From Clostridia bacterium (lineage in GTDB: Bacteria; Bacillota; Clostridia; UBA1381; UBA9506): 64,000 nucleotides of DNA. Position 1 is the stretch's first letter. The number at the start of each line of letters is the position of its first letter. The stretch covers positions 1-64,000 of the forward strand of contig JAFQAZ010000018.1 in the NCBI GenBank assembly GCA_017416855.1. Direction: 5' to 3'. The notes under the pieces are model-generated. The model was not told where the DNA came from, made no database searches, and saw nothing but the letters and a program-made list of their open reading frames with translations. A program made the translations under genes and the position numbers. Below, one piece after another: positions 8,194-16,720 of this stretch.

Positions 8194-8901
8194 ATGAAAA
8201 TTGGAATTATTGGAGCAATGGCCGTTGAGGTTCAAATGCTCAAGGACATTATGCAAAATGTTCATGTGGAGAGTATAAGCAGTATTGAATACTATTCAGG
8301 CACCATATCGGGCGTTGAGGTTGTAGTGGCGCAAGCAGGGGTGGGCAAGGTTAATGCAGCGGTTTGTGCCGAGGCTATGATTCTGAAATATGAACCCTCT
8401 GCTATCATCAACATAGGTGTTGCGGGAGGCGTGTCCTGCCAATTAAAAGTGGGGGATATTGCAATTGCCGATACGGTTGTTGAACACGATATGGATACAT
8501 CGGTATTAGGCGATCCAATTGGGTTTATAACAGGCATCAACATGGTGAACATTCCCTGCGCGCAATGGGTTATCGAAATGCTGCTTAAAGCTGCAAAAAA
8601 AATCGATGGTGTGAACGCCGTTTGCGGCACCATTGTATCAGGGGATCAGTTTATCAGTTCAAAGGAAAAGAAAATACAACTTGAGGACAGGTTTAACGCT
8701 GTTGCAACAGAAATGGAAGGGGCAAGCATTGGTCATGTGTGCTATATGAACGGCGTTCATTTTGGGGTGCTTCGTGCCATCAGCGACGGTGCAGATGATG
8801 AGGCGGATATGTCCTTTAATGAGTTTTGCGAGATGGCGGCCAAGAACTCTTTGCAGGTTATTCTGAGCTTGTTAGAGATGATTAAGGAGAAAAACATATG
8901 A
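8194..8901 (+). CDS. mtnN: 5'-methylthioadenosine/S-adenosylhomocysteine nucleosidase
   Basis: Cleaves adenine from methylthioadenosine and S-adenosylhomocysteine, giving S-ribosylhomocysteine for LuxS. 235 residues, the usual length. Glu12 in MAVEVQML, Glu173/Glu175 in ATEMEGAS and catalytic Asp198 in AISDGAD match the known active site, and GVGKVNAA is the conserved phosphate/ribose loop. The frame is open from 8143, but ATG 8194 follows AAGAAGGGAATT and gives the standard N-terminus MKIGIIGAM. The stop overlaps the luxS start in ATGA, so the two are translationally coupled. The gene begins directly after the truncated MITE copy. Confidence 0.95.
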   Translation: MKIGIIGAMAVEVQMLKDIMQNVHVESISSIEYYSGTISGVEVVVAQAGVGKVNAAVCAEAMILKYEPSAIINIGVAGGVSCQLKVGDIAIADTVVEHDMDTSVLGDPIGFITGINMVNIPCAQWVIEMLLKAAKKIDGVNAVCGTIVSGDQFISSKEKKIQLEDRFNAVATEMEGASIGHVCYMNGVHFGVLRAISDGADDEADMSFNEFCEMAAKNSLQVILSLLEMIKEKNI

Positions 8902-9368
8902 AAAAAATAGAAAGCTTTTGTGTAGACCATCGGAAACTAAACGAAGGTGTATATATTTCCCGCGTTGACGGTGATGTTGTTACCTACGATATGAGAGTGT
9001 GTAAACCTAACACAGGCGTTGTTTTAGATAATGTTACCATGCACACAACAGAGCATATGATTGCAACCTTTGTACGGAATTCAGATATAGCAGACAGTGT
9101 TATATATTTCGGACCTATGGGTTGTCAAACAGGCTTTTATTTACTGGTGCGGGATAATGTTGCCGCTGAAACTGTTTTAGAAACAATTAAAGAGGTACTG
9201 CTAAAAACAAAAAACCATACCGGTGATGTTTTTGGTAAAAGCGAAATTGAATGTGGTAATTATAGAACGCTTGAGATTGAAGCTGCGCGTAAAATGTGTG
9301 GAGATTATTATGAAAAGATAAAGGACTGGAACAGAGTCCTGACGTATAAAGAAGTAGAAGATAAATAA
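8898..9368 (+). CDS. luxS: S-ribosylhomocysteine lyase LuxS
   Basis: Cleaves S-ribosylhomocysteine to homocysteine and the autoinducer-2 precursor DPD. 156 residues, full length. The metal site is H49-T-T-E-H53 plus Cys119 (ECGNYR), and catalytic Cys76 sits in GPMGCQTGF. It overlaps mtnN by four bases and lies 22 bases before a GH88 gene, so the methyl-cycle pair and a glycan hydrolase share a transcript that ends at the terminator 10518-10554. Luxs-pathway genes are usually in methionine or methyl-cycle operons; this neighbourhood is uncommon. Confidence 0.97.
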   Translation: MKKIESFCVDHRKLNEGVYISRVDGDVVTYDMRVCKPNTGVVLDNVTMHTTEHMIATFVRNSDIADSVIYFGPMGCQTGFYLLVRDNVAAETVLETIKEVLLKTKNHTGDVFGKSEIECGNYRTLEIEAARKMCGDYYEKIKDWNRVLTYKEVEDK

Positions 9369-9390
9369 TAAAAAGAAAGCAGGTTATACA

Positions 9391-10515
9391 ATGTATACAC
9401 AATGGGCAGAAGAAACAATGGAAAAAATCCTTGCAAAGCTGGAAAAAACAGCACCGGCTATTGGTGCACGATTTCCTCATGCCACCAAGGGTGGCGAGTT
9501 TGATAACCGGATTCCCAGCTGGTGGACCAACGGTTTTTGGCCGGGGATTTTGTGGATGGCTTATCAGGAAACCGGTAAGGAAGAATATAAAAAAATCGCC
9601 GAGAGTGTAGAAGAACAGATGGATGTGGTGCTTGACGAATACGATTTGGTTGACCACGATGCCGGCTTTATCTGGCTGCTTTCTGCCGGAGCAAACTATA
9701 AGCTGACGAAAAATGAAAAATCCCGTATTCGCTTAATGAAGGCGGCCTGCTTTTTAATGTCCCGCTTTAATTTAAAAGGTCGTTTTATTCGTGCGTGGAA
9801 TGGTGATGACCGTTTAACGCAGGGGCTTGCCATTATTGACTGTTCTATGAATCTGCCTCTTTTATACTGGGCATCAAATACCGATGGTGACGGACGGTTC
9901 CGTTACATAGCGGAAGCCCATGCTGAAACGGTTGTAAAGCGGTTTATCCGTGAAGACGGTTCTGTGAATCATATGGTGGTTTTTGATCCTGAAACAGGGG
10001 AATTTGAAAAGGTTTTGGGCGGTCAGGGAGCGGCGCCGGACAGCGCCTGGTCCCGTGGAGCATCCTGGGCACTATATGGTATGGCGCTTGCCTACCGCCA
10101 TTTAAAAGATGAAAAATATCTGCAGGCCTGCCGTAAGGTGGCAGATTTCTTTATTGAAAGTCTGCCGGAAGATTATGTGGCACATTGGGATTTTCGTGTT
10201 GAACGAACGCCTGAAACACCCAGGGATACCTCAGCAGCTGCCTGTGCGGCTTGTGGTTTACTGGAACTGGCAGATAGCTTGGGTGGAGAAGACGGGGCTT
10301 ATTACAAAGAAAAAGCCTATCTCATTTTAAAGTCATTAACTGAAAACTACTCTAATTTTGATAATGATAAAGATCAGGCTATTTTATTTGGCGGTACAGG
10401 CAACAAACCCCGCGAAGTGGATGTAAATGTTGGCCTCATTTACGGTGACTATTACTACATGGAAGGCGTTAGCCGCTTAAAGGGTAAGAAAGATATTTAC
10501 TGGTATAGTGTATAA
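9391..10515 (+). CDS. GH88 unsaturated glucuronyl hydrolase
   Basis: Removes delta-4,5-unsaturated uronic acid from oligosaccharides left by polysaccharide lyases. 374 residues, no signal peptide, cytoplasmic. Catalytic Asp pair D90 (VDHDAGF) and D150 (AIIDCSMN) align with the two aspartates of Bacillus UGL; the QGAAPDSAWSRGASWALYG block is typical of the family. Third gene of the mtnN-luxS unit. A diverged fragment of a paralogue survives at about 62830-63057. It implies that lyase products reach the cell, although no polysaccharide lyase is certain in the window; the beta-helix proteins are candidates. GH105 is the nearest alternative family. Confidence 0.9.
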   Translation: MYTQWAEETMEKILAKLEKTAPAIGARFPHATKGGEFDNRIPSWWTNGFWPGILWMAYQETGKEEYKKIAESVEEQMDVVLDEYDLVDHDAGFIWLLSAGANYKLTKNEKSRIRLMKAACFLMSRFNLKGRFIRAWNGDDRLTQGLAIIDCSMNLPLLYWASNTDGDGRFRYIAEAHAETVVKRFIREDGSVNHMVVFDPETGEFEKVLGGQGAAPDSAWSRGASWALYGMALAYRHLKDEKYLQACRKVADFFIESLPEDYVAHWDFRVERTPETPRDTSAAACAACGLLELADSLGGEDGAYYKEKAYLILKSLTENYSNFDNDKDQAILFGGTGNKPREVDVNVGLIYGDYYYMEGVSRLKGKKDIYWYSV

Positions 10516-10517
10516 AA

Positions 10518-10554
10518 AAAGGGACTGTAAAAACTGGTTTTTTACAGTCCCTTT
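10518..10554. terminator. Bidirectional terminator
   Basis: GGGACTGTAAAAA (10521-10533) pairs with TTTTTACAGTCCC (10539-10551), extended by AAA/TTT, around loop CTGGT. Runs of A on the left and T on the right let it serve both the GH88 gene (plus) and the convergent GH39-like gene (minus). Confidence 0.88.
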
Positions 10555-10562
10555 AATCTAAA

Positions 10563-11933
10563 TTATGCTTGGATCAATTTGATGTAATACGTTGAATAAA
10601 GCGGAAGCTCCAAATTCAGTTTAAAGGAATCACCAGCGCAGGTTTCTTCCTTAACCAGCTCATTGCTGTGTTCTTCGTCCAGAACAAAATACTGTACTTT
10701 CACATCCTTGCCGGGGAAGGGATTCACAATATCAAGGCATACATCCTTTTTGGGCTCAGCTAAAGGCATGTCTTCGTGGAAACCATCATCGTTATCATGG
10801 AAATAGGTCAGCATCATGCCGGCGGTGTTTTCGCCTTTTGCCGCACAGGTGAAAATGCTTTTAATGTCGTGCTCCGGTTTAACATATTCGCCCATTTCTT
10901 TCAGCTCTGAAAACATTAAAAAGATGTAATAAGGCTTTAAGGGTTTGAAGGTTTCGTGCTCAAATAAGCCATTCATGCCGCAGGGACGTGCATCGTAATA
11001 CATAAGCATATCCAAAGGATTTGCCTGAGCAGCGCACATAGCACCGGCGATAAAAGAAGCGCCCTTTACATTTTTTTCGGTGGCTAAAGAGTAGTCCCAT
11101 ATATCACCCTGCCAGCCACGAACATAGTTCCATTCGTTTAAAATGGTGAAGGTTCCGGCACGGCCTACGCGAGCAAGTTCTTCCTGATTGATGTGAATGC
11201 CATCGATTAAATCCTCGAGATGCTTGCCATACCAGTGATAAGAGAAGAAGTCCATAGGGATATCCCGTTCTTCCACGGCCTTTAAAAAGTCCTTTTTAAA
11301 ATCTGTTGCCCAGGTTCTGCAAAAAGCAGGACCACCGATTTTTAAGTGTGGGAAACGGTTTTTAAGATATTTGGCAGCAACTTCGAAAAAGTCAATAAAC
11401 TGTTCTTCGGTACCTTGCCAACAGGGGTTGGAACCATCGGCGTTGTGGCAATCCGGCTCGTTCCAGATTTCCCAGTATTCTATATCGTAGTGAAAGCCGT
11501 TTGCCCAGTCTTCGGTATAATGCATAATGATGTGTTCGCAGATTCTTGCCCATTTTGCGAAATCTTTCGGTACTCTGGTGCCATATTTATAGCGGTGCTC
11601 AATGGCGGCACCCAATCTGTAAAACACCTTGGTGCCGGCATCCATGGTGATTTTAAGGTAATCGTCGGTAGGCTCAAAGATATAGGATTCCGGGTCATTT
11701 TCGTTCGCATCAAAATTTTTAAAAATGCGGTGTACATCCACAATGTGTTCGCCGCCGTAGGGCGTATAAAAAGATGCATCGTGATTTCGTGCGAAAGGAA
11801 TTTTTGCTGCTTTATAAGCCTCGAAATTGGTTTTGGTCTTACGGACACCGGGATTGGTAGGGCCGTTGTTTACGGCATTCATTGGTTTAATAAATCCATT
11901 TGTTTTTGAAAAGTCAAATAAAATATTTTCCAT
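10563..11933 (-). CDS. GH39-like glycoside hydrolase
   Basis: 456-residue clan GH-A (beta/alpha)8 glycosidase, closest in pattern to GH39 beta-xylosidase/alpha-iduronidase proteins. Acid/base Glu159 in YWEIWNEPD and nucleophile Glu267 in TILNEWNY are both present. The YHWYG and final beta-sandwich-like tail (LELPLYSTYYIKL) fit. No signal peptide, so it acts on imported oligosaccharides. The frame extends to 12014, but ATG 11933 follows AAGGAGGG and lies downstream of a good promoter, so it is preferred. It is a single-gene unit convergent with GH88. Substrate is not determinable; xylosides or uronides are most likely. Confidence 0.82.
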   Translation of the reverse strand: MENILFDFSKTNGFIKPMNAVNNGPTNPGVRKTKTNFEAYKAAKIPFARNHDASFYTPYGGEHIVDVHRIFKNFDANENDPESYIFEPTDDYLKITMDAGTKVFYRLGAAIEHRYKYGTRVPKDFAKWARICEHIIMHYTEDWANGFHYDIEYWEIWNEPDCHNADGSNPCWQGTEEQFIDFFEVAAKYLKNRFPHLKIGGPAFCRTWATDFKKDFLKAVEERDIPMDFFSYHWYGKHLEDLIDGIHINQEELARVGRAGTFTILNEWNYVRGWQGDIWDYSLATEKNVKGASFIAGAMCAAQANPLDMLMYYDARPCGMNGLFEHETFKPLKPYYIFLMFSELKEMGEYVKPEHDIKSIFTCAAKGENTAGMMLTYFHDNDDGFHEDMPLAEPKKDVCLDIVNPFPGKDVKVQYFVLDEEHSNELVKEETCAGDSFKLNLELPLYSTYYIKLIQA

Positions 11934-11985
11934 GGTGTAAGCCCTCCTTGAGGATAATCTTTTAAGACAATTGTTATTATAAACC

Positions 11986-12014
11986 ATTATAAAGCTGTTT
12001 TCAGAGAGAGTCAA
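11986..12014 (-). promoter_or_regulatory. Sigma-A-type promoter of GH39-like gene
   Basis: Read on the minus strand: TTGACT (12014-12009), 17-base spacer, TATAAT (11991-11986), then about 50 bases to the start codon with AAGGAGGG before it. Near-consensus boxes with ideal spacing. Confidence 0.8.
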
Positions 12015-12348
12015 TAAAGAGAACTTTGGAAAAACTTAAAAAATTTTAGAGGTTTTAAATATACAAAATAAATATCGCATTATGAACACCTAAAAGGCAA
12101 TACTGAAGAATTCAGAAGCTATGTAAGTTTGAATTATGGTACCTTGCCTTCTCCTTCTAACGAAAGAATAACACCTGTAATATTGCTATTTATCGCTATA
12201 TTACAGGTGTTTAAATTTAAACATTTTTCTATTTACAGCATATCTGCTTTTTTAGTTTATGTAATATAAAGCTATCAAAAATTAGCTGGAAAACGAGTAA
12301 GGCTTTTATGTAAGAAGAAGTGCAGGAAAGCCTTTTCGATGTTATGTT
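12015..12348. other. Intergenic region with a coding-like relic
   Basis: Between the GH39-like promoter and yitT-like gene. An open plus-strand stretch 12072-12269 without start codon reads like the end of a protein, with segments HLKGNTEEFRSYVS and LNYGTLPSPSNERITP, and may be debris of a lost gene; family not recognised. It contains the hairpin 12170-12211. A weaker hairpin AAGGCTTT/AAAGCCTT (12299-12334) lies near the 3' end of the YitT gene. Confidence 0.4.
12170..12211. terminator. Strong hairpin, probable terminator for the YitT-like gene
   Basis: A perfect 14-base stem: AACACCTGTAATAT (12170-12183) with ATATTACAGGTGTT (12198-12211). Followed by T-rich sequence on both strands though not a pure T run. 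It lies downstream of yitT-like on the minus strand and upstream of the GH39-like promoter. Confidence 0.6.
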
Positions 12349-13206
12349 CTATTTGTATGTAATTCCTGATATGGAGTCTGTTGTATAGCTTTTAAAGGTT
12401 ATACAATTAGGAAAATCCAACAGAAATTTTTCTAAAAATGGTGCATAGCATTTTTCAGTGATGCATAAGACAACACTTGTATCTTCGTTTGAAAAAGCAC
12501 CTTTGGCATTAATAACAGTTGCTTTTTGATGTAATTCCTGGTTTATGTATGAAATGATTTCTGTGGGTGTTTTTGTAATGATTTCGTATTTTATATTTTC
12601 TTGTTTTTTATTCTGCAGATGGTTACATGTATAACTGTTTATATATGCATATAAGATACTGCATATGACAGGCTCTATGTTCATCCCGTAAACCCAGAAA
12701 GACACTATAGCAATTAAAGTGTTGATTACAAAAATATTATCCATAAAATTCAGATGCGGTTTTTTGATTTTGATTACAGAGGAAATAATATCAATTCCTC
12801 CGGCGGAACCATTTAATTTTAATGTATATGCATATATGATACCTCGTATTGCTCCTGAGGCAATTGGAGCAAGGACTGTGCTGGTGCCGGTTTGTGTAAC
12901 ATAGTATAGTTTAGATATGCTACTTTCTTTCATTATGATGACTGATACCGAAAAGACAATGACATATACGAGACTTTTTATCGCATAATCACGGTTTAGC
13001 ATAATAAAAGCAATAATGATAAGGGGAATGTTTACAATCAAAGAAAAATATCCCATGTTTATATGCAAGACATCCTGAATCATTGTGCAAATACCGTCTA
13101 TTCCGGCAGGTGCAAATTTGTTGGGAAATACAAATATACAATAATTTATCGAGGATGCTATGGCGAGCAAAGATATTTGGAGTAAACGGATGACTTTTTT
13201 GTACAA
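12349..13206 (-). CDS. YitT-family integral membrane protein
   Basis: 285 residues. Five to six hydrophobic helices in the first 190 residues (for example NIPLIIIAFIMLN and SLVYVIVFSVSVII), with the family motif NGSAGGIDIIS between helices, then a soluble C-terminal DUF2179 domain (about 205-285). The function of the family is unknown; transport has been proposed. It starts at TTG 13206 behind AGAAGGTG; no ATG fits as well. Divergent from a LysR regulator with completely overlapping promoters, so it is the likely target of that regulator. Confidence 0.85.
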   Translation of the reverse strand: MYKKVIRLLQISLLAIASSINYCIFVFPNKFAPAGIDGICTMIQDVLHINMGYFSLIVNIPLIIIAFIMLNRDYAIKSLVYVIVFSVSVIIMKESSISKLYYVTQTGTSTVLAPIASGAIRGIIYAYTLKLNGSAGGIDIISSVIKIKKPHLNFMDNIFVINTLIAIVSFWVYGMNIEPVICSILYAYINSYTCNHLQNKKQENIKYEIITKTPTEIISYINQELHQKATVINAKGAFSNEDTSVVLCITEKCYAPFLEKFLLDFPNCITFKSYTTDSISGITYK

Positions 13207-13232
13207 GAAAAAACACCTTCTAAAATAAATTC

Positions 13233-13269
13233 TTGACTCTATTATAAAATGGTGTTATGCTATAGTCAA
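13233..13269. promoter_or_regulatory. Face-to-face overlapping promoters for lysR-type and yitT-like genes
   Basis: Plus strand: TTGACT (13233-13238), 17-base spacer, TATGCT (13256-13261), towards the regulator. Minus strand: TTGACT (13269-13264), 17-base spacer, TATAAT (13246-13241), towards the YitT gene. The two promoters occupy nearly the same DNA, with the -35 boxes as outer arms of an inverted repeat. Only one polymerase can bind at a time, and a LysR protein bound here would affect both. Confidence 0.75.
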
Positions 13270-13316
13270 ATACTTTAATAAAATATTGATTATAGAAAAA
13301 AACTATGAGGTAGCAT

Positions 13317-14258
13317 ATGTTTAGCAAATATGAGTATGTATATCAGGTATATAAAGAAAGAAGCTTTACAAAGGCTGCAGAAAAACTGTTTATCTCACAG
13401 CCGTCTTTAAGTGCAGCTGTAAAAAATATTGAGAAAAAACTTGGAGCAGACATATTTGAAAGAACAGGTAACGGAATTAAGCTTACAGATGTTGGAGAAG
13501 AATATATAGCTGCGACGAAACAAATTATAAAGATTGAAGAAGAGTTTAAGAATAAAATTAACGATATTTATAATTTAGAATCGGGACAGATTACGGTAGG
13601 CGGTTCCAACTACCTTGCATCATATGTTCTTCCGAAAATAATTAATAGGTTTACTTCTTTATATCCAAATATTATAGTTACACTTGTAGAAGGTAATTCC
13701 ACAATTTTGAGAGATATGTTAAAAAACGATCAAGTTGATATTATTATTGATAGCTATGATGAAATTATGGATGAAAATCAAGGATATTCTCTGGCAACTG
13801 AAAAAATTTTACTTTGTGTACCGAAAGATAACAAAATTAATAATGATTTAAAGAAGTTCCAGATATCTCCGGACAGTATATATGATAAAACGGTTGATCT
13901 TGAAAAAGTACCATCTGTACCTATTGAGCTATTTAAAGATGAAAAATTCATACTTTTAAAAAAGGGCAACGATATGTATAATCATGCGATGGATATTTTT
14001 AGTAAAAGCAATATTGAACCGCAAGTGATATTCAGTGTTGACCAGCTTAATATATCTTATGCGCTGGCAGATTCGGGGATGGGTTTATGCTTTGTTACTG
14101 ATACATTTTTTAAATATGGAAATTTTCAAAAAAATGTTTTTTTGTATAATGTTGGTGAAGAATGCTCCAGCAGAACACTATACATTGTTCATAAGAAAAA
14201 TAAATATTGCACAAGAGCAATGTCTAAATTTATTAGTGTGACAAAAGATGTCATATGA
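13317..14258 (+). CDS. LysR-family transcriptional regulator
   Basis: 313 residues, typical length. N-terminal winged helix-turn-helix (about residues 1-60, with SFTKAAEKLFISQPSLSAAVKNIE), a linker helix, then a two-lobed substrate-binding domain with the usual start GQITVGGSNYLASYVLPKII. ATG preceded by GAGGT. Divergent from the YitT-like gene, which it most likely controls together with itself. No ligand can be inferred. The transcript ends at hairpin 14368-14404. Confidence 0.93.
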   Translation: MFSKYEYVYQVYKERSFTKAAEKLFISQPSLSAAVKNIEKKLGADIFERTGNGIKLTDVGEEYIAATKQIIKIEEEFKNKINDIYNLESGQITVGGSNYLASYVLPKIINRFTSLYPNIIVTLVEGNSTILRDMLKNDQVDIIIDSYDEIMDENQGYSLATEKILLCVPKDNKINNDLKKFQISPDSIYDKTVDLEKVPSVPIELFKDEKFILLKKGNDMYNHAMDIFSKSNIEPQVIFSVDQLNISYALADSGMGLCFVTDTFFKYGNFQKNVFLYNVGEECSSRTLYIVHKKNKYCTRAMSKFISVTKDVI

Positions 14259-14367
14259 TGATGAATCGTATTGTCAATTTAAGTAGAATTATATGGTTCA
14301 ATCTCGTCAACAAATAAATCTGGGTCAATGTCGTTTGGCTAAATGACATTGCAGGGTGTGAAAGGAT

Positions 14368-14404
14368 AAAAGAGTCTGAAATCATAAAGATTTCAGACTC
14401 TTTT
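14368..14404. terminator. Bidirectional terminator
   Basis: AGAGTCTGAAATC (14371-14383) pairs perfectly with GATTTCAGACTCT (14389-14401), extended by AAA/TTT, followed by TTTTG. Serves the LysR gene (plus) and the minus-strand catabolic operon, whose last gene ends at 14530. I see nothing else in 14259-14529. Confidence 0.85.
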
Positions 14405-14529
14405 GTTAATGATTTAATTAGCATAACAAACAGATTAAAAAATGGTCTAAGTAATAGATTTTTCTCAAAATTTATGCTACTCTTGTCGCTTATCAACGGA
14501 AGAGCATCGTAAATTTTAGAATTATTTTT

Positions 14530-15300
14530 TTATATCTCCTCTTCACCGTGTTTGTTAAGCCATTCTTTTGTAAAGGTAACGGCATCAAGACCAATATCGC
14601 CGATACAATTGGAGCAGAGAATGACACCTTCAATCTTTCCTTCTTTTAGCCACTTGTAATAGAGGTCAAGCTGATATTCCATGAGGCTGATTGGTATATG
14701 ACGTTGGCGATGGTAATCCCACATATAACATCCACAGTAAATGGGCTTATCAGGGGCAAGGAGCTTAAGCTTTTCAAAGTTTTTTTCAAGATTAATAAGG
14801 TACTTTGCGTTAATAGTCCAAAACGTCAGCACATCACATTCGTTAATGTATGGGACTCTGTTTTCAAAAAGCTCTGTGCAATAGATCACCGACCACAACT
14901 CAAGGGGACGGTTTGCGCATGTATGCAAAAGCTCTCTTGCTTCCTTTACCGCTGAGGGCGGCTGCTTTGCGAGACTGCTATCGCTGAAGAAATCATCGAG
15001 TACAGCACCGATAATATTTGGATGATTATTGGCGACCTCTACAACTGCTTCTCTTATCTCCTTGTCATTGACATCCATTCCCCAAACAACCTTATCCATA
15101 GAGTCAAGAACCATTGCCTCATTTTCAAAGGGGGGCTCAGGATATCCTCCCATCATAACCCGACAAACATTGGGGATGCCGAAGAACATAGCGCCTTCGA
15201 AAGCGGTCATTTTGTTAATGCTGGGAAGACCATAGCCATCGCCTCTGTGATGAAGGTTGGGCGTTTGGCCCCACAGCCAGAATTTTTCACGGAGTTTCAT
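14530..15300 (-). CDS. Unknown protein of tandem pair (A), TIM-barrel-like
   Basis: 256 residues, family not recognised. Paralogue of the preceding gene: both begin MKLREK.WLWG, share FEGA..FG, and end with a C-terminal block (WDY near 195, then SLMEYQLDLYYKWLKEG and GVILCSN). Alternating strands and helices suggest a TIM barrel. Residues near 100 read GAVLDDFFSD, an acidic pair in a place that could be catalytic; the partner has a different pattern there. No signal peptide. Last gene of the eight-gene minus operon; its start overlaps the end of the partner by four bases, so the pair is coupled and may form a heteromer. A sugar-processing enzyme is inferred from context only. Confidence 0.75.
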   Translation of the reverse strand: MKLREKFWLWGQTPNLHHRGDGYGLPSINKMTAFEGAMFFGIPNVCRVMMGGYPEPPFENEAMVLDSMDKVVWGMDVNDKEIREAVVEVANNHPNIIGAVLDDFFSDSSLAKQPPSAVKEARELLHTCANRPLELWSVIYCTELFENRVPYINECDVLTFWTINAKYLINLEKNFEKLKLLAPDKPIYCGCYMWDYHRQRHIPISLMEYQLDLYYKWLKEGKIEGVILCSNCIGDIGLDAVTFTKEWLNKHGEEEI

Positions 15301-16094
15301 TTCGTTTCCACCTCTATTTCTTCATCACCATGCTCTTCCATCCACTTTTTTGCTTCATACGAAGCCGCAAGATTTATATCAGCAAGTGTATTGGAATATA
15401 AAACCATGCCGTCAATGCTGCCTGCCTTTATCCACTCACGGTATTTATCGAGGCAACACCTTAAAGAAGCGGGGGACATAATGGTTTTTCTCTTAAAATC
15501 CCAAAAATAGGCACCCCAAACGATTTTTTTGTCTTTACCTCCGTATTGATAAATGGAAGCGAGATGATTGTCCAGCTCGTGAATTTCAAGAGCCCCTCTG
15601 TTGAAAAAACATATGACATCAGCAAGCTCAAAGTAGGGTGTGATGGAAGCTTTACGGACTTCTACAGCTATTCCGTAAAACTGAATCCAAATTTCAAAGT
15701 CATTCCCCAGTGCTTCTTTGAGTTTTCTTCTTGCTTCGGCAATCAAGTCAATATCCGGTGCAAGGAATTCATACATTTCAACATCAGTGTGGATGATAGC
15801 ACCCTTGATATTTTTATGATATTTTGCAATTCTTATCACTTCATCTATGGTTTCAGGTCTGGTTGGATCAACAGTCCAGACGGTTTTATCCAGACTGTCG
15901 AATCGTTCGGCTTCACCGTCAAGCGGAGCCTTGGGAAAGCCGAAACGTTCAGCTCTTATTAGGTTTTTTGTGCCAAAATAGTAAGCACCCTCGAAAGGTG
16001 TCATTCTGTTATAACCTACGAGTCCGTTTTCGTCGCCGTAATGGTCAGCCCCGGGGTTAAGCCCCCAAAGCCAAGTCTTTTCTCTTAATTTCAT
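15297..16094 (-). CDS. Unknown protein of tandem pair (B), TIM-barrel-like
   Basis: 265 residues, paralogue of the next gene downstream but clearly diverged. Shared: MKLREK.WLWG start, MTPFEGAYYFG block, WDFKRK and the C-terminal block SLRCCLDKYREWIKAG with GMVLYSN. Where the partner has LDDFF, this protein has IHTDVEMYE. The start has a strong AAGGAGG. Two related but unequal copies kept side by side suggest a split of roles, for example one catalytic and one regulatory, or two related substrates. Not recognised as a named family. Confidence 0.75.
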   Translation of the reverse strand: MKLREKTWLWGLNPGADHYGDENGLVGYNRMTPFEGAYYFGTKNLIRAERFGFPKAPLDGEAERFDSLDKTVWTVDPTRPETIDEVIRIAKYHKNIKGAIIHTDVEMYEFLAPDIDLIAEARRKLKEALGNDFEIWIQFYGIAVEVRKASITPYFELADVICFFNRGALEIHELDNHLASIYQYGGKDKKIVWGAYFWDFKRKTIMSPASLRCCLDKYREWIKAGSIDGMVLYSNTLADINLAASYEAKKWMEEHGDEEIEVETK

Positions 16095-16144
16095 TATTGC
16101 CTCCTTGATCTCGTGACAAGTTTATATCATTATGCTTATTATTT

Positions 16145-16720
16145 TTATTGACATGGTTTTTTCTCAAGTTTGAGAGGAAAATCACCTAATTTATTTACTT
16201 TAAAACCATTTGCCTTATATTCTTCATAATTAAATTCTTCAAGTTCGTCGATGGCCAGTTTATGAAATTCATAAAAATTATGCCACCATTCATAACCGCT
16301 GCCGAGTTCAGCATTTAAATATGCATCTGCTATATCACAGCCCATGGCAGGAGCAACATAGAAAGCCCCCATAGCAAGAACATTAACACCATTTCCAGTA
16401 ATGGCGCGAAGAGCAGCAGGAACGCTTTCAACAACACCGGCATGAACATGTGGACATTTACTTGCGGCAATATGTATACCCATTCCTGTACCGCAAAATA
16501 GAAGAGCTCTCTCAAATTCACCTTCTGAAATCATGGAGCCAACTCTAAGACCTACTCGATGAAACATAAGGTCCGTATCGTTTGGATCAGAGTCGGTTTG
16601 AACACCAACATCTGTAACAGTCCAGCCCCTCTCTTTAAGGTGCTGAACAACAGCTTCTTTCAGCGGGAAGCCTGCAAAATCAGCCCCCACCAGAATTTGT
16701 TTGTCTTTAACTTTTTTCAT
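16145..16720 (-). CDS. RpiB/LacA/LacB-family sugar-phosphate isomerase
   Basis: 191 residues against about 150 for standard RpiB, with an extra C-terminal tail. Core motifs: GADFAGFPLKEAV at the start, active-site Cys76 in FCGTGMGIHIAASKCP, and GNGVNVLAMGA. The usual AANK is AASK. The family interconverts aldose and ketose phosphates (ribose-5-P, galactose-6-P, allose-6-P). Being next to two NagA paralogues suggests a phosphorylated hexose or amino-sugar product. The start codon lies 28 bases from the only good ribosome site, with a hairpin in between (see separate entry). Confidence 0.85.
   Translation of the reverse strand: MKKVKDKQILVGADFAGFPLKEAVVQHLKERGWTVTDVGVQTDSDPNDTDLMFHRVGLRVGSMISEGEFERALLFCGTGMGIHIAASKCPHVHAGVVESVPAALRAITGNGVNVLAMGAFYVAPAMGCDIADAYLNAELGSGYEWWHNFYEFHKLAIDELEEFNYEEYKANGFKVNKLGDFPLKLEKKPCQ

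Noticed and set aside
11346-11909. 187-residue plus-strand frame inside the GH39-like gene
   Set aside because: Complete antisense overlap with a gene showing both catalytic motifs; composition is that of a reversed coding strand.
15022-15510. 162-residue plus-strand frame across the unknown tandem pair
   Set aside because: Antisense to two clear paralogues that overlap in ATGA and have good ribosome sites.
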